Shown: positions 22,466 to 29,600, counted from the stretch's first letter. The stretch: 36,217 bases of DNA from Actinomycetota bacterium (GCA_003140175.1 PLJD01000064.1:1-36217), one strand, 5' to 3'. Numbers and translations are program-made. The notes: generated from the sequence alone by a model not told the origin.

Positions 22466-23094
22466 GGCCCGGGTGGGCGGATCGACCCGGGCGCGACCCA
22501 ATGGATCCCCGAGCCGGTGCCGTACACGTCGGGACTGGTCGGCTCCTCGACGTCGGGGGGAGCCATCACGATGGTCGGCGCATCGGCGGCGTACCCGGCG
22601 GCGGGCGGCGACGCGACGGCGATGGGCTCCGCGGTGGTGCTCCCGTCGCCGTTCCCGTTGCTGGTCGGCGCGCGAGGCGACTCGGGGAGGCGGGGCCCGC
22701 CCATGTCCGCGAGGCGCGTGATGGCAGGGCCGAGGGTCTTGACCGGGTGGCCTTGGAAGTCGAGCTCCTCGCTGGCCCAGCGGCGCAGGGCGGCGACCCG
22801 GGACGGGCCGGTGGGCTCCCATTGGCGGCGGGCGACGGCGAGGGCGATCGAGAGGCGGACCCGGTCGTCGGGCTCACGTTCCATCGCGTGCAGGACCGGG
22901 GTGGCGGCGCGCCGCAGGCCGAGATCGATGAAGGACTGTCCGGCCCGGGCGCGCTCCTCGGGCTCCACTGCGCCGGCCAGGTGACCGACGAGGCGGGACG
23001 CCTGGCGGTGGTGGGCGAGGGCACGCCACAGGATGGCCAGCAGGCAGGCGGCCGCGCCGGCCGCGAGGAGCAGGGTTTGGGTATCAGGTCGCAT
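22462..23094 (-). CDS. Membrane-anchored HEAT-like protein of the exosortase operon
   Basis: 210 residues from the ATG at 23094. An N-terminal membrane segment (TLLLAAGAAACLLAILWRAL) leads to a helical block (about 30-115) with features of HEAT/armadillo repeats: VGHLAGAVEPEERARAGQSF, then LRRAATPVLHAMEREPDD and RVRLSIALAVARRQWEP. The C-terminal 95 residues are Pro/Ala/Ser/Gly-rich, probably disordered (SNGNGDGSTTAEP). It looks like a scaffold facing the cytoplasm beside the exosortase or glycosyltransferase. The start overlaps the exosortase stop by 11 bases. No family recognised beyond the repeat-like pattern. Confidence 0.65.
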   Translation of the reverse strand: MRPDTQTLLLAAGAAACLLAILWRALAHHRQASRLVGHLAGAVEPEERARAGQSFIDLGLRRAATPVLHAMEREPDDRVRLSIALAVARRQWEPTGPSRVAALRRWASEELDFQGHPVKTLGPAITRLADMGGPRLPESPRAPTSNGNGDGSTTAEPIAVASPPAAGYAADAPTIVMAPPDVEEPTSPDVYGTGSGIHWVAPGSIRPPGP

Positions 23095-23614
23095 GACCGT
23101 ATTCCTTGAGCAGGGTGCGGTTGCTTGGTAGGAGGACCCACAGGTAGAGGGTGAAGCCGCCGAGCACGTACAGGATCCCGAACGCCGTTCCGACCCAGTC
23201 ATGGAACGCGGTCAGACCCTGCGCGTTCGTGTGCAGTCCGACGTACATGGAGAGCCCGATCCGAAGGAAGTTGCAGACCAGCACCACCATCGAGGCGGCG
23301 GCGAAGGCAGTCAGGCGCCGACGAACCGGGCCCCGGATCACGAACGCGGTGATGGCGCCGAAGCCCAGAATCGCGGCGAGCGCCGAGCACGACGGGCTGA
23401 TCGTGGCGAGGAACGGTGCCGCGTGCTCGGGGAGGACCAGGATCTGGTGGCCGAAGGCTTCGCTGGCGTTCTGCACGCCGATCGCACCGAACATGAAGGC
23501 GAGGACCTTTGCCTCGACGTTGCGCCAGGGGTTGATGAGCAGCCAGAACACCGCGACGGTGGAGGCGAACGCCAAGCCCAACCGGATCAGGACACCGACC
23601 ATGGAGCGTTTCAT
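23084..23614 (-). CDS. Exosortase/archaeosortase-family transpeptidase
   Basis: 176 residues, the size of the compact archaeosortase/exosortase type, with five or six membrane helices. The family's Cys-Arg-His triad is visible: Cys76 in ISPSCSALAAILGF, Arg118 in VCNFLRIGLSM and His138 in FHDWVGTAFG. Such enzymes cleave a C-terminal sorting tail from a secreted protein at the membrane and pass it on to a lipid or glycan. The start ATG overlaps the glycosyltransferase stop (ATGA at 23611-23614). The neighbour encoded first in the operon has a matching tail. The named subfamily (XrtA and others) is not decided. Other small multi-pass proteins lack this triad, so the call is good. Confidence 0.85.
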   Translation of the reverse strand: MKRSMVGVLIRLGLAFASTVAVFWLLINPWRNVEAKVLAFMFGAIGVQNASEAFGHQILVLPEHAAPFLATISPSCSALAAILGFGAITAFVIRGPVRRRLTAFAAASMVVLVCNFLRIGLSMYVGLHTNAQGLTAFHDWVGTAFGILYVLGGFTLYLWVLLPSNRTLLKEYGHAT

Positions 23615-25014
23615 GCCACGACGCCGATCGTGCGGGTCTGCCCTTGGCCGGTGCGGGTGGTCTTCACCCACGTGTAGGGGCGGCCCAGGATGCCGTCGAG
23701 CCACGACTTCGTACAGACGATCGTGAAGATGACGAACCCGGGGAGGAACAACAAGATGCCGGCCGCGGCCTGCCGGGGGGCGCGACTGACCAGGAGGCCC
23801 GACGCCAGCTCGAGGAGCGGCCCGAGGAACAGCAGTGTCGCGACGGGGGTCAGGTCGATGCCGTTGCCCCAGGTCAGGACGCCGCCGGCGCGGAGCGTCA
23901 CCATGACGAGGCCGAGCATGCAGAAGACCGGCACGTGGTAGACGAGCAGGAACATGGTGGACTCGATCTTGCGAGTCAGGTTGAGGCTCGGGGCGTCCCA
24001 GATCCCCCGGCGATACTCTCGCCACACTTGCTGGTGCCCGCGGGCCCAGCGATAGCGCTGACGCCAGAAGCGGCGGAAGGTCGGCACGCTCTCTTCGGTG
24101 TCGATGGCGGTGACGTCGAAGCGCACGGAGCGGCCCACCATGATCAGGCGCAGCGTGAGGTCGGTGTCTTCGGTGACGGTGTTCTCGTTCCAGCCGCCGA
24201 AGGCACGGATCCAGCTGGACCGCACGGCGCAGTTCGAGCCCCCGTAGGCGGGCAGCTCGAAGAGGGACTGGCGGCCGTACTCGTTGACGAGGTACCCGCA
24301 GTAGTAGTCGACCGCGATGCTGCGCGCGAGCCGCGTCTCGTTCGAGTTCCGAACGATGCACCGTCCCTGCACGGCCCCGACGTTCGGGTCGGCGAAGTGG
24401 CGGATGAGGCGACGCAGGACGTCGGCGCGGGGCTTGTGGTCAGCGTCGAACACGACGACGACCTCACCGCGGGCGGACTCCAAGGCGGCGTTCAGCGCGC
24501 CGGACTTGCCCCCGCCCGCGTTCGGTGGCCGGTGGATGCAGCGCAGCACGGGATGGCGACGGACGAGCTCCTCGAGGATCGAGCCGGTGGCGTCGTCTGA
24601 GCCATCATCGATGATGATGATCTCATGGCGATCGTCGGGATAGTCGAGGGCCAGGAGCGTGGTCACGAGGCCCTCGATCACGAGCTCCTCGTTGCGACAC
24701 GGGATCAGGACCGACACGAACGGGTAGTAGCCGAACTCGAAGCCGGACCGGCTGCGCATGTCACCCGGCGCGCCGGAGAGGGCCGAGATGGCGAACGCCA
24801 GGTGGCGGACCAAGAAGAGGAGGAACAGCACCGCCAGGAAGGTCACGACGGCGAGGCTCGCGTGTTGCAGGCCGAGCGCGCCGACCAGCAGCAGCCCGAG
24901 CCCGAGGAGGAACAGCAGCGTCCAGGGCGAGCCGGCGGATCCGACATGCGCGGCCGGCTGAGCCGGGGTGACGGGTTCCGTCGTGAGCGGGAGGGTGTCG
25001 GTGACGACGCTCAT
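23611..25014 (-). CDS. Family 2 membrane glycosyltransferase
   Basis: 467 residues from the ATG at 25014 (overlapping the preceding stop, ATGA). Two membrane helices near the start (about 30-75) precede a GT-A domain: VSVLIPCRNEELVIEGLV, the strand HEIIIIDDGSDDATG, the DxD in VVFDADHKPRAD, TEDTDLTLRL (catalytic Asp region) and the QxxRW motif in QRYRWARGHQQVW. Three or four helices follow. The layout matches processive glycosyltransferases such as cellulose synthase, hyaluronan synthase and PgaC. It probably adds or polymerises hexose or N-acetylhexosamine at the membrane. With wecB nearby the sugar may be HexNAc; that is inference. Confidence 0.9.
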   Translation of the reverse strand: MSVVTDTLPLTTEPVTPAQPAAHVGSAGSPWTLLFLLGLGLLLVGALGLQHASLAVVTFLAVLFLLFLVRHLAFAISALSGAPGDMRSRSGFEFGYYPFVSVLIPCRNEELVIEGLVTTLLALDYPDDRHEIIIIDDGSDDATGSILEELVRRHPVLRCIHRPPNAGGGKSGALNAALESARGEVVVVFDADHKPRADVLRRLIRHFADPNVGAVQGRCIVRNSNETRLARSIAVDYYCGYLVNEYGRQSLFELPAYGGSNCAVRSSWIRAFGGWNENTVTEDTDLTLRLIMVGRSVRFDVTAIDTEESVPTFRRFWRQRYRWARGHQQVWREYRRGIWDAPSLNLTRKIESTMFLLVYHVPVFCMLGLVMVTLRAGGVLTWGNGIDLTPVATLLFLGPLLELASGLLVSRAPRQAAAGILLFLPGFVIFTIVCTKSWLDGILGRPYTWVKTTRTGQGQTRTIGVVA

Positions 25015-25523
25015 GCTCGCCTCGTCCGCAGCCGTCGCGTGCGCCAGAACAAGAGACCGCCGAGCAGGACGGTGACGCTGACGATACCGCCCACCGGACC
25101 CCATCTCGCCAGCGTGCTCGACGCGGGCGAGGACGAGCACAGCGGCCCCGGCGTCTGCACTCGTCGACCGCCCAGCGTCCAGGTCAAGCGCTCGGTCTGG
25201 CTGGGATCGGCGACCGTGAACACGTTGATCCGCGTGCCGGGCGCGAACGTGCTGGGTTGCCCCCGGTCCATCGGGCCGGGGGAGAAGCCGTTGTCCGGCC
25301 CGACCGCCACCGAAGCATCAGCTCCGCCGTTGTCGTAGCCGAAGATCGACCGGGTGACGCCGCCCCGCGACACTGAGCACTCGAGGATTGGCGTGAGCGC
25401 CGCCGCGCGCGGGTCGGGCCGCGGCGACGCAGCTGCCGGCGCGGCGACGAGGGCACCGACGAGGACCACCACGCTCACGACGCCAGCGCTGACCGCGCCG
25501 ACTCGAAAGCGTTGTCCTGGCAT
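25011..25523 (-). CDS. Secreted protein with sorting-type C-terminal tail, likely exosortase substrate
   Basis: 170 residues from the ATG at 25523. A signal peptide (VGAVSAGVVSVVVLVGALVA, cleavage near AAASPRP) is followed by one extracellular domain (about 45-130): ILECSVSRGGVTRSIFGYDN, VAVGPDNGFSPGPMDRGQP, FAPGTRINVFTV, LTWTLGGRRVQT and a final Cys. It matches a small beta domain common in bacterial extracellular proteins, with the PVGPxNxFSPGPxDRGQP pattern. Then comes a Ser-rich spacer, WGPVGG (141-146), a hydrophobic helix (147-160) and a basic end RTRRLRTRR. This motif-helix-Arg layout is the mark of exosortase substrates. It is the first gene of the operon that holds the exosortase. 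The match of tail and enzyme is inference. Confidence 0.75.
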   Translation of the reverse strand: MPGQRFRVGAVSAGVVSVVVLVGALVAAPAAASPRPDPRAAALTPILECSVSRGGVTRSIFGYDNGGADASVAVGPDNGFSPGPMDRGQPSTFAPGTRINVFTVADPSQTERLTWTLGGRRVQTPGPLCSSSPASSTLARWGPVGGIVSVTVLLGGLLFWRTRRLRTRRA

Positions 25524-25858
25524 GGTGCCGAACCTCCCGGTCACGATCGGAACACTGACGGCTCGGAACCCGGACCGACCTCGGCCCGGCCTCCCAACCA
25601 CTACAAGCATCGGAGCATCGAGCCTGGGGCTTGAGGGCGGCCGAGGCCTCTGAGCGGCCACAGTGGGCCCTGTGTGCGGCCCTGGGGGCTGTGAGGTGTG
25701 TGTGGGTGGGTTCCCCTGCTGATTTGCCGATAATCGCCGTTATGTCAAGTACGTCTCAGGAACGGGTTCCGGGGCGTGGCTCCTCGGGGGCCCTGGCCCG
25801 CCTCTCCCCGCCCGCCAGGTCACGGCCGTCCAGGCCCCGGGATTCTCGGGCTGGGTAG
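25524..25858. other. Upstream region of the exosortase operon
   Basis: About 335 bases without a supported gene. A TTGACA hexamer lies on the minus strand at 25748-25743; no good -10 box stands 17 bases further. The segment 25727-25744 contains a small inverted repeat (ATAA..TTAT). The rest is GC-rich, with a T/G-rich patch near 25690-25720. A regulatory role for the operon that starts at 25523 is plausible, not shown. Confidence 0.35.
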
Positions 25859-26060
25859 CGTGTCGAGCCAGCGAGGCGGGTCGGTCGATAGTCGAAGGCG
25901 GGGCCGTCGCGATCCTGGGCCTCGGCGTGGCGTGGGTGCGCCCGACTCCGGCGAATTGGCTGGCGCCAGCCCGCCGACGACCACCACGAGCACGACCGCG
26001 CCAACCCCGCCGCCCGGCAGCCTCTACGAGTCCTTCGGCAGCGACGGCGACGGGCTCAGA
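25859..26060 (+). pseudogene. Fragment of a decayed + strand membrane-protein gene
   Basis: Pieces of one likely protein appear in different frames: a start (MSSQRGGSVDSRR, GTG at 25859), a membrane segment in another frame (GAVAILGLGVAWV, about 25895-25935), then a linker (SPPTTTTSTTAPTPPPG) and a domain start (LYESFGSDGDGL) back in the first frame up to about 26057. The order cytoplasmic tip, helix, Thr/Pro linker, domain is sensible, so two frame changes in a former gene are a fair reading. It then runs into the stop of the minus-strand SGNH gene, where the low-GC insert begins. Chance similarity cannot be excluded. Confidence 0.35.
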
Positions 26061-26883
26061 ACATTCCCTTCCAAAGATTCACGATTGGATACAACACTGC
26101 GGGGTTCCAAGCTCCTTGTCCGTTTTCTTGGACCTTGACCCCCGTAACGATTGCCGAACCCCAACGCACGATTCCGGACGAGTAAACCTGGCAAGCATTG
26201 AACCCCGGATTTACCGGGCATAGATGATTGTCGTAAGCAGAGTAACGAATCTGTACCAAACCATCCGCTCCACATTGCCCCGCGACGTAGTCGAAAATCT
26301 CGCAAGGGAGAGAGAGCGGCCATAGGTGGTCCACCGTTTCTAGATCTACTCCGCTGTCCACGTATCCCTGGCCAAGATTTTCAGCCACATTCCAATAGAC
26401 CGGCACGAGAGGATCCGTTCCGACCGATCCAGGGTTACCGGGAGGGCCAGGAGGCCCCACCCAGAGCACCCGGACCCCCTGGGCCTTCCAGAAGTTGGCG
26501 ACTGTCGTGGAATCTTCGGTATAGACCTGTGTTTGCGTCCCCCGGTTTTGAGTGCACGGGGGATCCATGCTTCCAACAAAGGTCATCACCACGATGCGAA
26601 TGTTTGGCACATTCACTGCATCTTGTTGCATTGTCGGGATCCAGTTGCAGATTGCCGAAGCTGCTTGTTGACGGATGACGACGTTCCATCCCGGAGCAGT
26701 GAGATTGTCCGAGAGATACGCTTGACCTTGCGTCAAGAAGGAGTCGCCGTAGATGATGATCGTTCCCGGCGCCGAAGGAGGAATGGCGGGGGGAACCGGG
26801 ACGGGTTCAAGCCCCGAGGCCGTAGAGGCCGTAAGGGCATATGTAAGAACGAATGCCAGAACGAGGAAGAGGATCTTCTTCAT
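26056..26883 (-). CDS. Secreted SGNH/GDSL-type hydrolase
   Basis: 275 residues. The signal peptide is MKKILFLVLAFVLTYALTAS, then a Pro-rich stretch. The nucleophile block is IIIYGDSFLTQGQAYL (GDS, Ser48) and the C-terminal Asp/His pair may be YSAYDNHLCPVN (D218/H220), one residue closer than the usual DxxH. Six or more Cys suggest an extracytoplasmic fold. The family includes esterases and carbohydrate acetyl-esterases; the substrate is unknown. Base composition and codon use (many A/T-ending codons) differ sharply from all neighbours, which marks recent transfer. The ATG has a purine-rich site ahead (aggaaga). Confidence 0.78.
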   Translation of the reverse strand: MKKILFLVLAFVLTYALTASTASGLEPVPVPPAIPPSAPGTIIIYGDSFLTQGQAYLSDNLTAPGWNVVIRQQAASAICNWIPTMQQDAVNVPNIRIVVMTFVGSMDPPCTQNRGTQTQVYTEDSTTVANFWKAQGVRVLWVGPPGPPGNPGSVGTDPLVPVYWNVAENLGQGYVDSGVDLETVDHLWPLSLPCEIFDYVAGQCGADGLVQIRYSAYDNHLCPVNPGFNACQVYSSGIVRWGSAIVTGVKVQENGQGAWNPAVLYPIVNLWKGMF

Positions 26884-26913
26884 CGGTCGTGATCCAATGT
26901 CGACGCCTTGATG

Positions 26914-27066
26914 TCACTCCAATACGAACCCATCGCCAATGTCAGGACGGGTTGGGGAGAAATCACCGTGATGGGCACGCCAGTTGTGTACCACGTTGGT
27001 TGTTGACCCCGAGACGTGCAGCAATTTCGGTGCACCAACCGGATCGAGGATCGTGACTTTCACCAT
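26914..27066 (-). pseudogene. Remnant of a small HTH (AlpA/MerR-like) protein
   Basis: One frame reads TEIAARLGVNNQ (helix-turn-helix start, about 26995-27035) and the next frame continues VVHNWRAHHGDFSPTRPDIG then DGFVLE to a stop at 26914. Together they follow the common pattern EIAxRLGVxxxxVxxWxxRHxDFPxPxxxxGxG, so one inserted base (near 26993) breaks the gene. The continuous 50-residue frame from 27066 may be translated but lacks the first helix. Low GC like the SGNH gene downstream. It could be a former regulator of the insert. Confidence 0.45.
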
Positions 27067-27149
27067 GCGATGAACTCGTTGAGAACTGCGGCAACGTTGT
27101 TCTCATCAATCCCGGTTTTCTGTGCGTGGTCGACACCGATGGACTGCTC
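27060..27149 (-). CDS. 3' end of an unrecognised low-GC frame
   Basis: Reads EQSIGVDHAQKTGIDENNVA then AVLNEFIAW and a stop at 27060-27062, overlapping the ATG of the HTH remnant (ATGGTGA). The composition is that of a real protein end, but no start codon is in frame close upstream and GC rises past about 27160. It is probably the truncated edge of the inserted segment. No family. Confidence 0.3.
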   Translation of the reverse strand, partial: EQSIGVDHAQKTGIDENNVAAVLNEFIAW

Positions 27150-27282
27150 GTGAAGATCGCACTCCGGCGGAGGTGGGTGAGCCAGGCCCGCGCCATCGTG
27201 ATCTCGTCGGCCGGGGTGGATTCGTCGGGCCTCGGGACCGACCGCGCGGGTGGGGCCTCGTGGCCCAGTCGGTTGGGCGGTG

Positions 27283-28071
27283 TCACTTGAGCACGAGCCC
27301 GCACGTGACGTTCGTCATCGTCCCGGTCATGCCCGCCGCTCGGTCGGACGCGAGGAACGTCGCCACCTCGCCGACGTCGGCGAGCCGGGGGACGCGGCGC
27401 AGCACGGCCATGCCTGCGATCATGTCCGCCGCGGTCCGGGGGTCGGGCGCGTTCTCGCCTCCGATCCCCTGGAGCTTCTCCTTCGACAGCGTCTCGGCGA
27501 CGCCGGCGGTCCAGATGCCACAAACGCGGACACCGTGCGGTCCGACCTCGGCCGCCAGGTATCGCATGAACGACTCGGTCGCGGCGTCGGCCGGTCCGGT
27601 GCTGCCCATCCCGGGCATCGCCCCGTCCCCCGAGGCGCTGTTCAGGTGGAGGATCACGCCGGATCCCTGCTCGATCATGCGCCGCGCGGCCGCGCGGGCG
27701 GTGAGGAAGCTGCTGCGCAGGCCGTTGACGACGGCGCGCAGGAGGTCGTCCGCGGTCATGTCGACCAGCGGGGTGCCTTGGACGTCGCCGCGTGCGATGA
27801 GGTTGAAGGACACGTCGACGCGGCCGGTGTTGGAGACCACGTCCTGGACGTGATCGTCCACCGCCTGCTCATCGAGGGCGTCGACCACGGCCACCTCGGC
27901 TGACCCGCCGGCGGACCTGACGTCGTTCGCCACCGCGTCGAGCGTCGCCCGGGTGCGTCCGGCGAGGATGACCGTCGCGCCCTCGCCGGCGAAGGTCCGG
28001 GCCACCCCTCCGCCGATCCCGCCGCCGCCGCCGTAGATGATCGCCGTCTTGCCGTCCAGGAGCTGCGTCAT
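27283..28071 (-). CDS. Atypical short-chain dehydrogenase/reductase
   Basis: 262 residues from the ATG at 28071, which has a strong GGAGG site 7 bases ahead; the longer frame upstream is not used. The Rossmann start is KTAIIYGGGGGIGGGVARTF, a variant of TGxxxGxG, followed by ILAGRTRATLD. SDR features include the Asn strand (NLIARGDVQG) and a Ser (LHLNSASGDGAM). The catalytic YxxxK is absent: the helix reads GSTGPADAATESFMRYLAAE, with Thr and Asp where Tyr and Lys should be. It therefore may bind NAD(P) without acting as a normal reductase. It ends the minus-strand chain that starts at hpt. A palindrome lies 31 bases upstream. Confidence 0.8.
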   Translation of the reverse strand: MTQLLDGKTAIIYGGGGGIGGGVARTFAGEGATVILAGRTRATLDAVANDVRSAGGSAEVAVVDALDEQAVDDHVQDVVSNTGRVDVSFNLIARGDVQGTPLVDMTADDLLRAVVNGLRSSFLTARAAARRMIEQGSGVILHLNSASGDGAMPGMGSTGPADAATESFMRYLAAEVGPHGVRVCGIWTAGVAETLSKEKLQGIGGENAPDPRTAADMIAGMAVLRRVPRLADVGEVATFLASDRAAGMTGTMTNVTCGLVLK

Positions 28072-28101
28072 GTCCGCCTCCGTGGCTGGATGGTCGCCGA
28101 G

Positions 28102-28118
28102 GTTGTAGGAGATACAAC
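28102..28118. promoter_or_regulatory. Inverted repeat, possible operator of the SDR gene
   Basis: GTTGTA-ggaga-TACAAC: perfect 6-base arms with a 5-base spacer, 31 bases ahead of the SDR start at 28071. It is AT-rich compared with its surroundings and of the size bound by TetR-type repressors. No regulator gene is next to it. Confidence 0.4.
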
Positions 28119-28245
28119 GTCGACTCGCCGGAAGACTCATCGGCGATGCGAGGAGGCCCGGGCGGGGCCGGGCGACGCGCTGCACGCCGGCTGGCGGTTC
28201 CGCACCATCGACCGCGACCGGCGCCGAGTCCCCCACCGCGCCGGC

Positions 28246-28899
28246 TCAACGCCCCTCGCTCGGGTCGACGAAGCAGAAGAGCCGCCGCCCGGGCGCCAGC
28301 GAGGGTGGGACGCCGTGGAAGCGGTGGGTCCCGACCGAGAAGGGGGCGTCCTCGACGGTGTCGAACCCGACCTCGTCGAACTGCTCGGCGTCGAACCATT
28401 GGCGGATCGGGCCGGTGAGGTCGGGTGGGAGCCGGTGACGGGTCCAGATGACGGTCGCCCCCGCCGCGCAGAGCTCGGGGAGGCCGGCCACGGTGCGGCG
28501 GATGTCGTCCTCGGTGATGTTGCCGAAGATGCCGCAGGCCAGGACGAGGTCGGCGGGGACCGCCCCGGCGTAGGAGTCGGTCAGCCCGGCGTCGCCGGGG
28601 ACGACAGTGACATCGGGAAGGTCGAGACTGGCGAGCGCGGCCCGCGCCGCGGCGACGTTGCGGTCGTCGAGCTCGACCAGGCGGGCGGTGACGTCGTGGC
28701 GTCGCGGGTGGTCGGCGAGGACGCCGAGCAGGTCGCGTCCCTGCCCCGCGCACAGGCTGACTGCGTGCAGCGGTCCGGGCGGGGCGTGGTCGAGCGTGTC
28801 GCGGATCCGTCGCTGCACGATGCGCAGCCGCTGCGCGAGCCCCGAGCTGGGGTCGTCGTAGGGCTCGTGCCAGGCCCACCAGTCCCGGGTGTCGGACAT
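28246..28899 (-). CDS. Class I SAM-dependent methyltransferase
   Basis: 217 residues. The SAM motif I is LHAVSLCAGQGRDLLGVLAD (GxGxD), with the acidic residue closing strand 2 in ARLVELDDRNVAAAR, motif II region VTVVPGDAGLTDSY and PADLVLACGIFGNIT. The last block (FDEVGFDTVED then RLFCFVD) fits the C-terminal beta hairpin of these enzymes. The substrate is unknown. The start ATG at 28899 leaves 41 bases after the Ig-like gene; the SDR follows after 174 bases. It may be cotranscribed with gcvP and the Ig-like gene, since all point the same way. Confidence 0.85.
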   Translation of the reverse strand: MSDTRDWWAWHEPYDDPSSGLAQRLRIVQRRIRDTLDHAPPGPLHAVSLCAGQGRDLLGVLADHPRRHDVTARLVELDDRNVAAARAALASLDLPDVTVVPGDAGLTDSYAGAVPADLVLACGIFGNITEDDIRRTVAGLPELCAAGATVIWTRHRLPPDLTGPIRQWFDAEQFDEVGFDTVEDAPFSVGTHRFHGVPPSLAPGRRLFCFVDPSEGR

Positions 28900-28940
28900 G
28901 GGGCCGGCGGGCGTTCAGCGCGTCGAGGGGAGGGTCACGC

Positions 28941-29600
28941 TCACGTCGTGGTCGTGGTGGTCGGCGGCGTGATCCCGGTGACGGTCTGGGTCCGGCTGGC
29001 CTGGGAGGTGTTGCTCTTGGCGGTGATCGTGTAGGTGTGGGTGTGGCCGTCGCAGGCGAACGGCACCGTGTCCGCCCCGCTCGGGCCCGAGTAGGTCTTG
29101 TAGGCGCCGGCCCCGTCGATGGAGAGCACGACCTCGGTCGCGTTGTTCGTCGACCACGAGATCCCGATCGTGGTCGGCGACGAGCAGGTGACGGTGCTGG
29201 GCACGTTGAACGAGTTGATGCTCACCGCGGGCGGCGTCGTGGTCGCGGTCGTGGTGGTGGTCGATGCGGGCCGCGTCGAGGTGGTGGACGACGACGCGGT
29301 TGTCTTGCCGCTGCTCCCGCCGCCGCTGAGGAGCAAGACGAGGAGCACCACGATGATGATCAGCGCGACCGCGGCGCCGGCCAGGATCCAGGCCAGTCGA
29401 CGCTTGCGGGCCCGCTCGTCGTCGTAGCCGCCCGGGCCGCCGGGACCACCGGGGCCGCCGGGCGGGCGGCCGCCGGGGGGCAGGTACTGGGTGGAGTCGC
29501 CGGCGGGGACGGTCGGGTCCCCGGCGCCGCCGGAGCGGGTGGCGGGTTGGGTCGGCTCGCCGGCCCAACGTTCCGGCTCGTCGCCAGCCCAGCGTTCCAT
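28941..29600 (-). CDS. Single-pass membrane protein with extracellular Ig-like domain
   Basis: 219 residues. A cytoplasmic Pro/Gly-rich part (1-65, with PGGPGGPGGPGG) and a basic RKRR stop-transfer precede one helix (LAWILAGAAVALIIIVVLLV), then a Ser/Thr linker (about 95-120) and a beta-sandwich of about 85 residues: INSFNVPSTVTCSSP, TIGISWSTNNATEVVLSIDG, CDGHTHTYTITAKSN. Two Cys (CSSP and FACDG) can pair. It ends in a Thr run. The layout is that of a small surface-exposed sensor or adhesin; function unknown. It starts 63 bases after the gcvP stop. Confidence 0.8.
   Translation of the reverse strand: MERWAGDEPERWAGEPTQPATRSGGAGDPTVPAGDSTQYLPPGGRPPGGPGGPGGPGGYDDERARKRRLAWILAGAAVALIIIVVLLVLLLSGGGSSGKTTASSSTTSTRPASTTTTTATTTPPAVSINSFNVPSTVTCSSPTTIGISWSTNNATEVVLSIDGAGAYKTYSGPSGADTVPFACDGHTHTYTITAKSNTSQASRTQTVTGITPPTTTTTT

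Larger units (their letters stand above)
26056..27165. mobile_element. Low-GC inserted segment (no transposase seen)
   Basis: About 1.1 kb whose base composition is well below the flanking DNA on both sides by eye. It holds the SGNH gene and two gene remnants. The left boundary sits at the stop of the SGNH gene against a broken + strand gene; the right boundary is near 27150-27180. I see no transposase, integrase, terminal repeats or target duplication, so the transfer mechanism is unknown. Confidence 0.5.

Noticed and set aside
25743..25748. TTGACA as the main promoter of the exosortase operon
   Set aside because: No acceptable -10 hexamer at 16-18 bases; kept only as a note in the intergenic entry.
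26056..27165. Insertion sequence or prophage
   Set aside because: Low GC suggests transfer, but no transposase, integrase, terminal inverted repeats or target duplication are visible.
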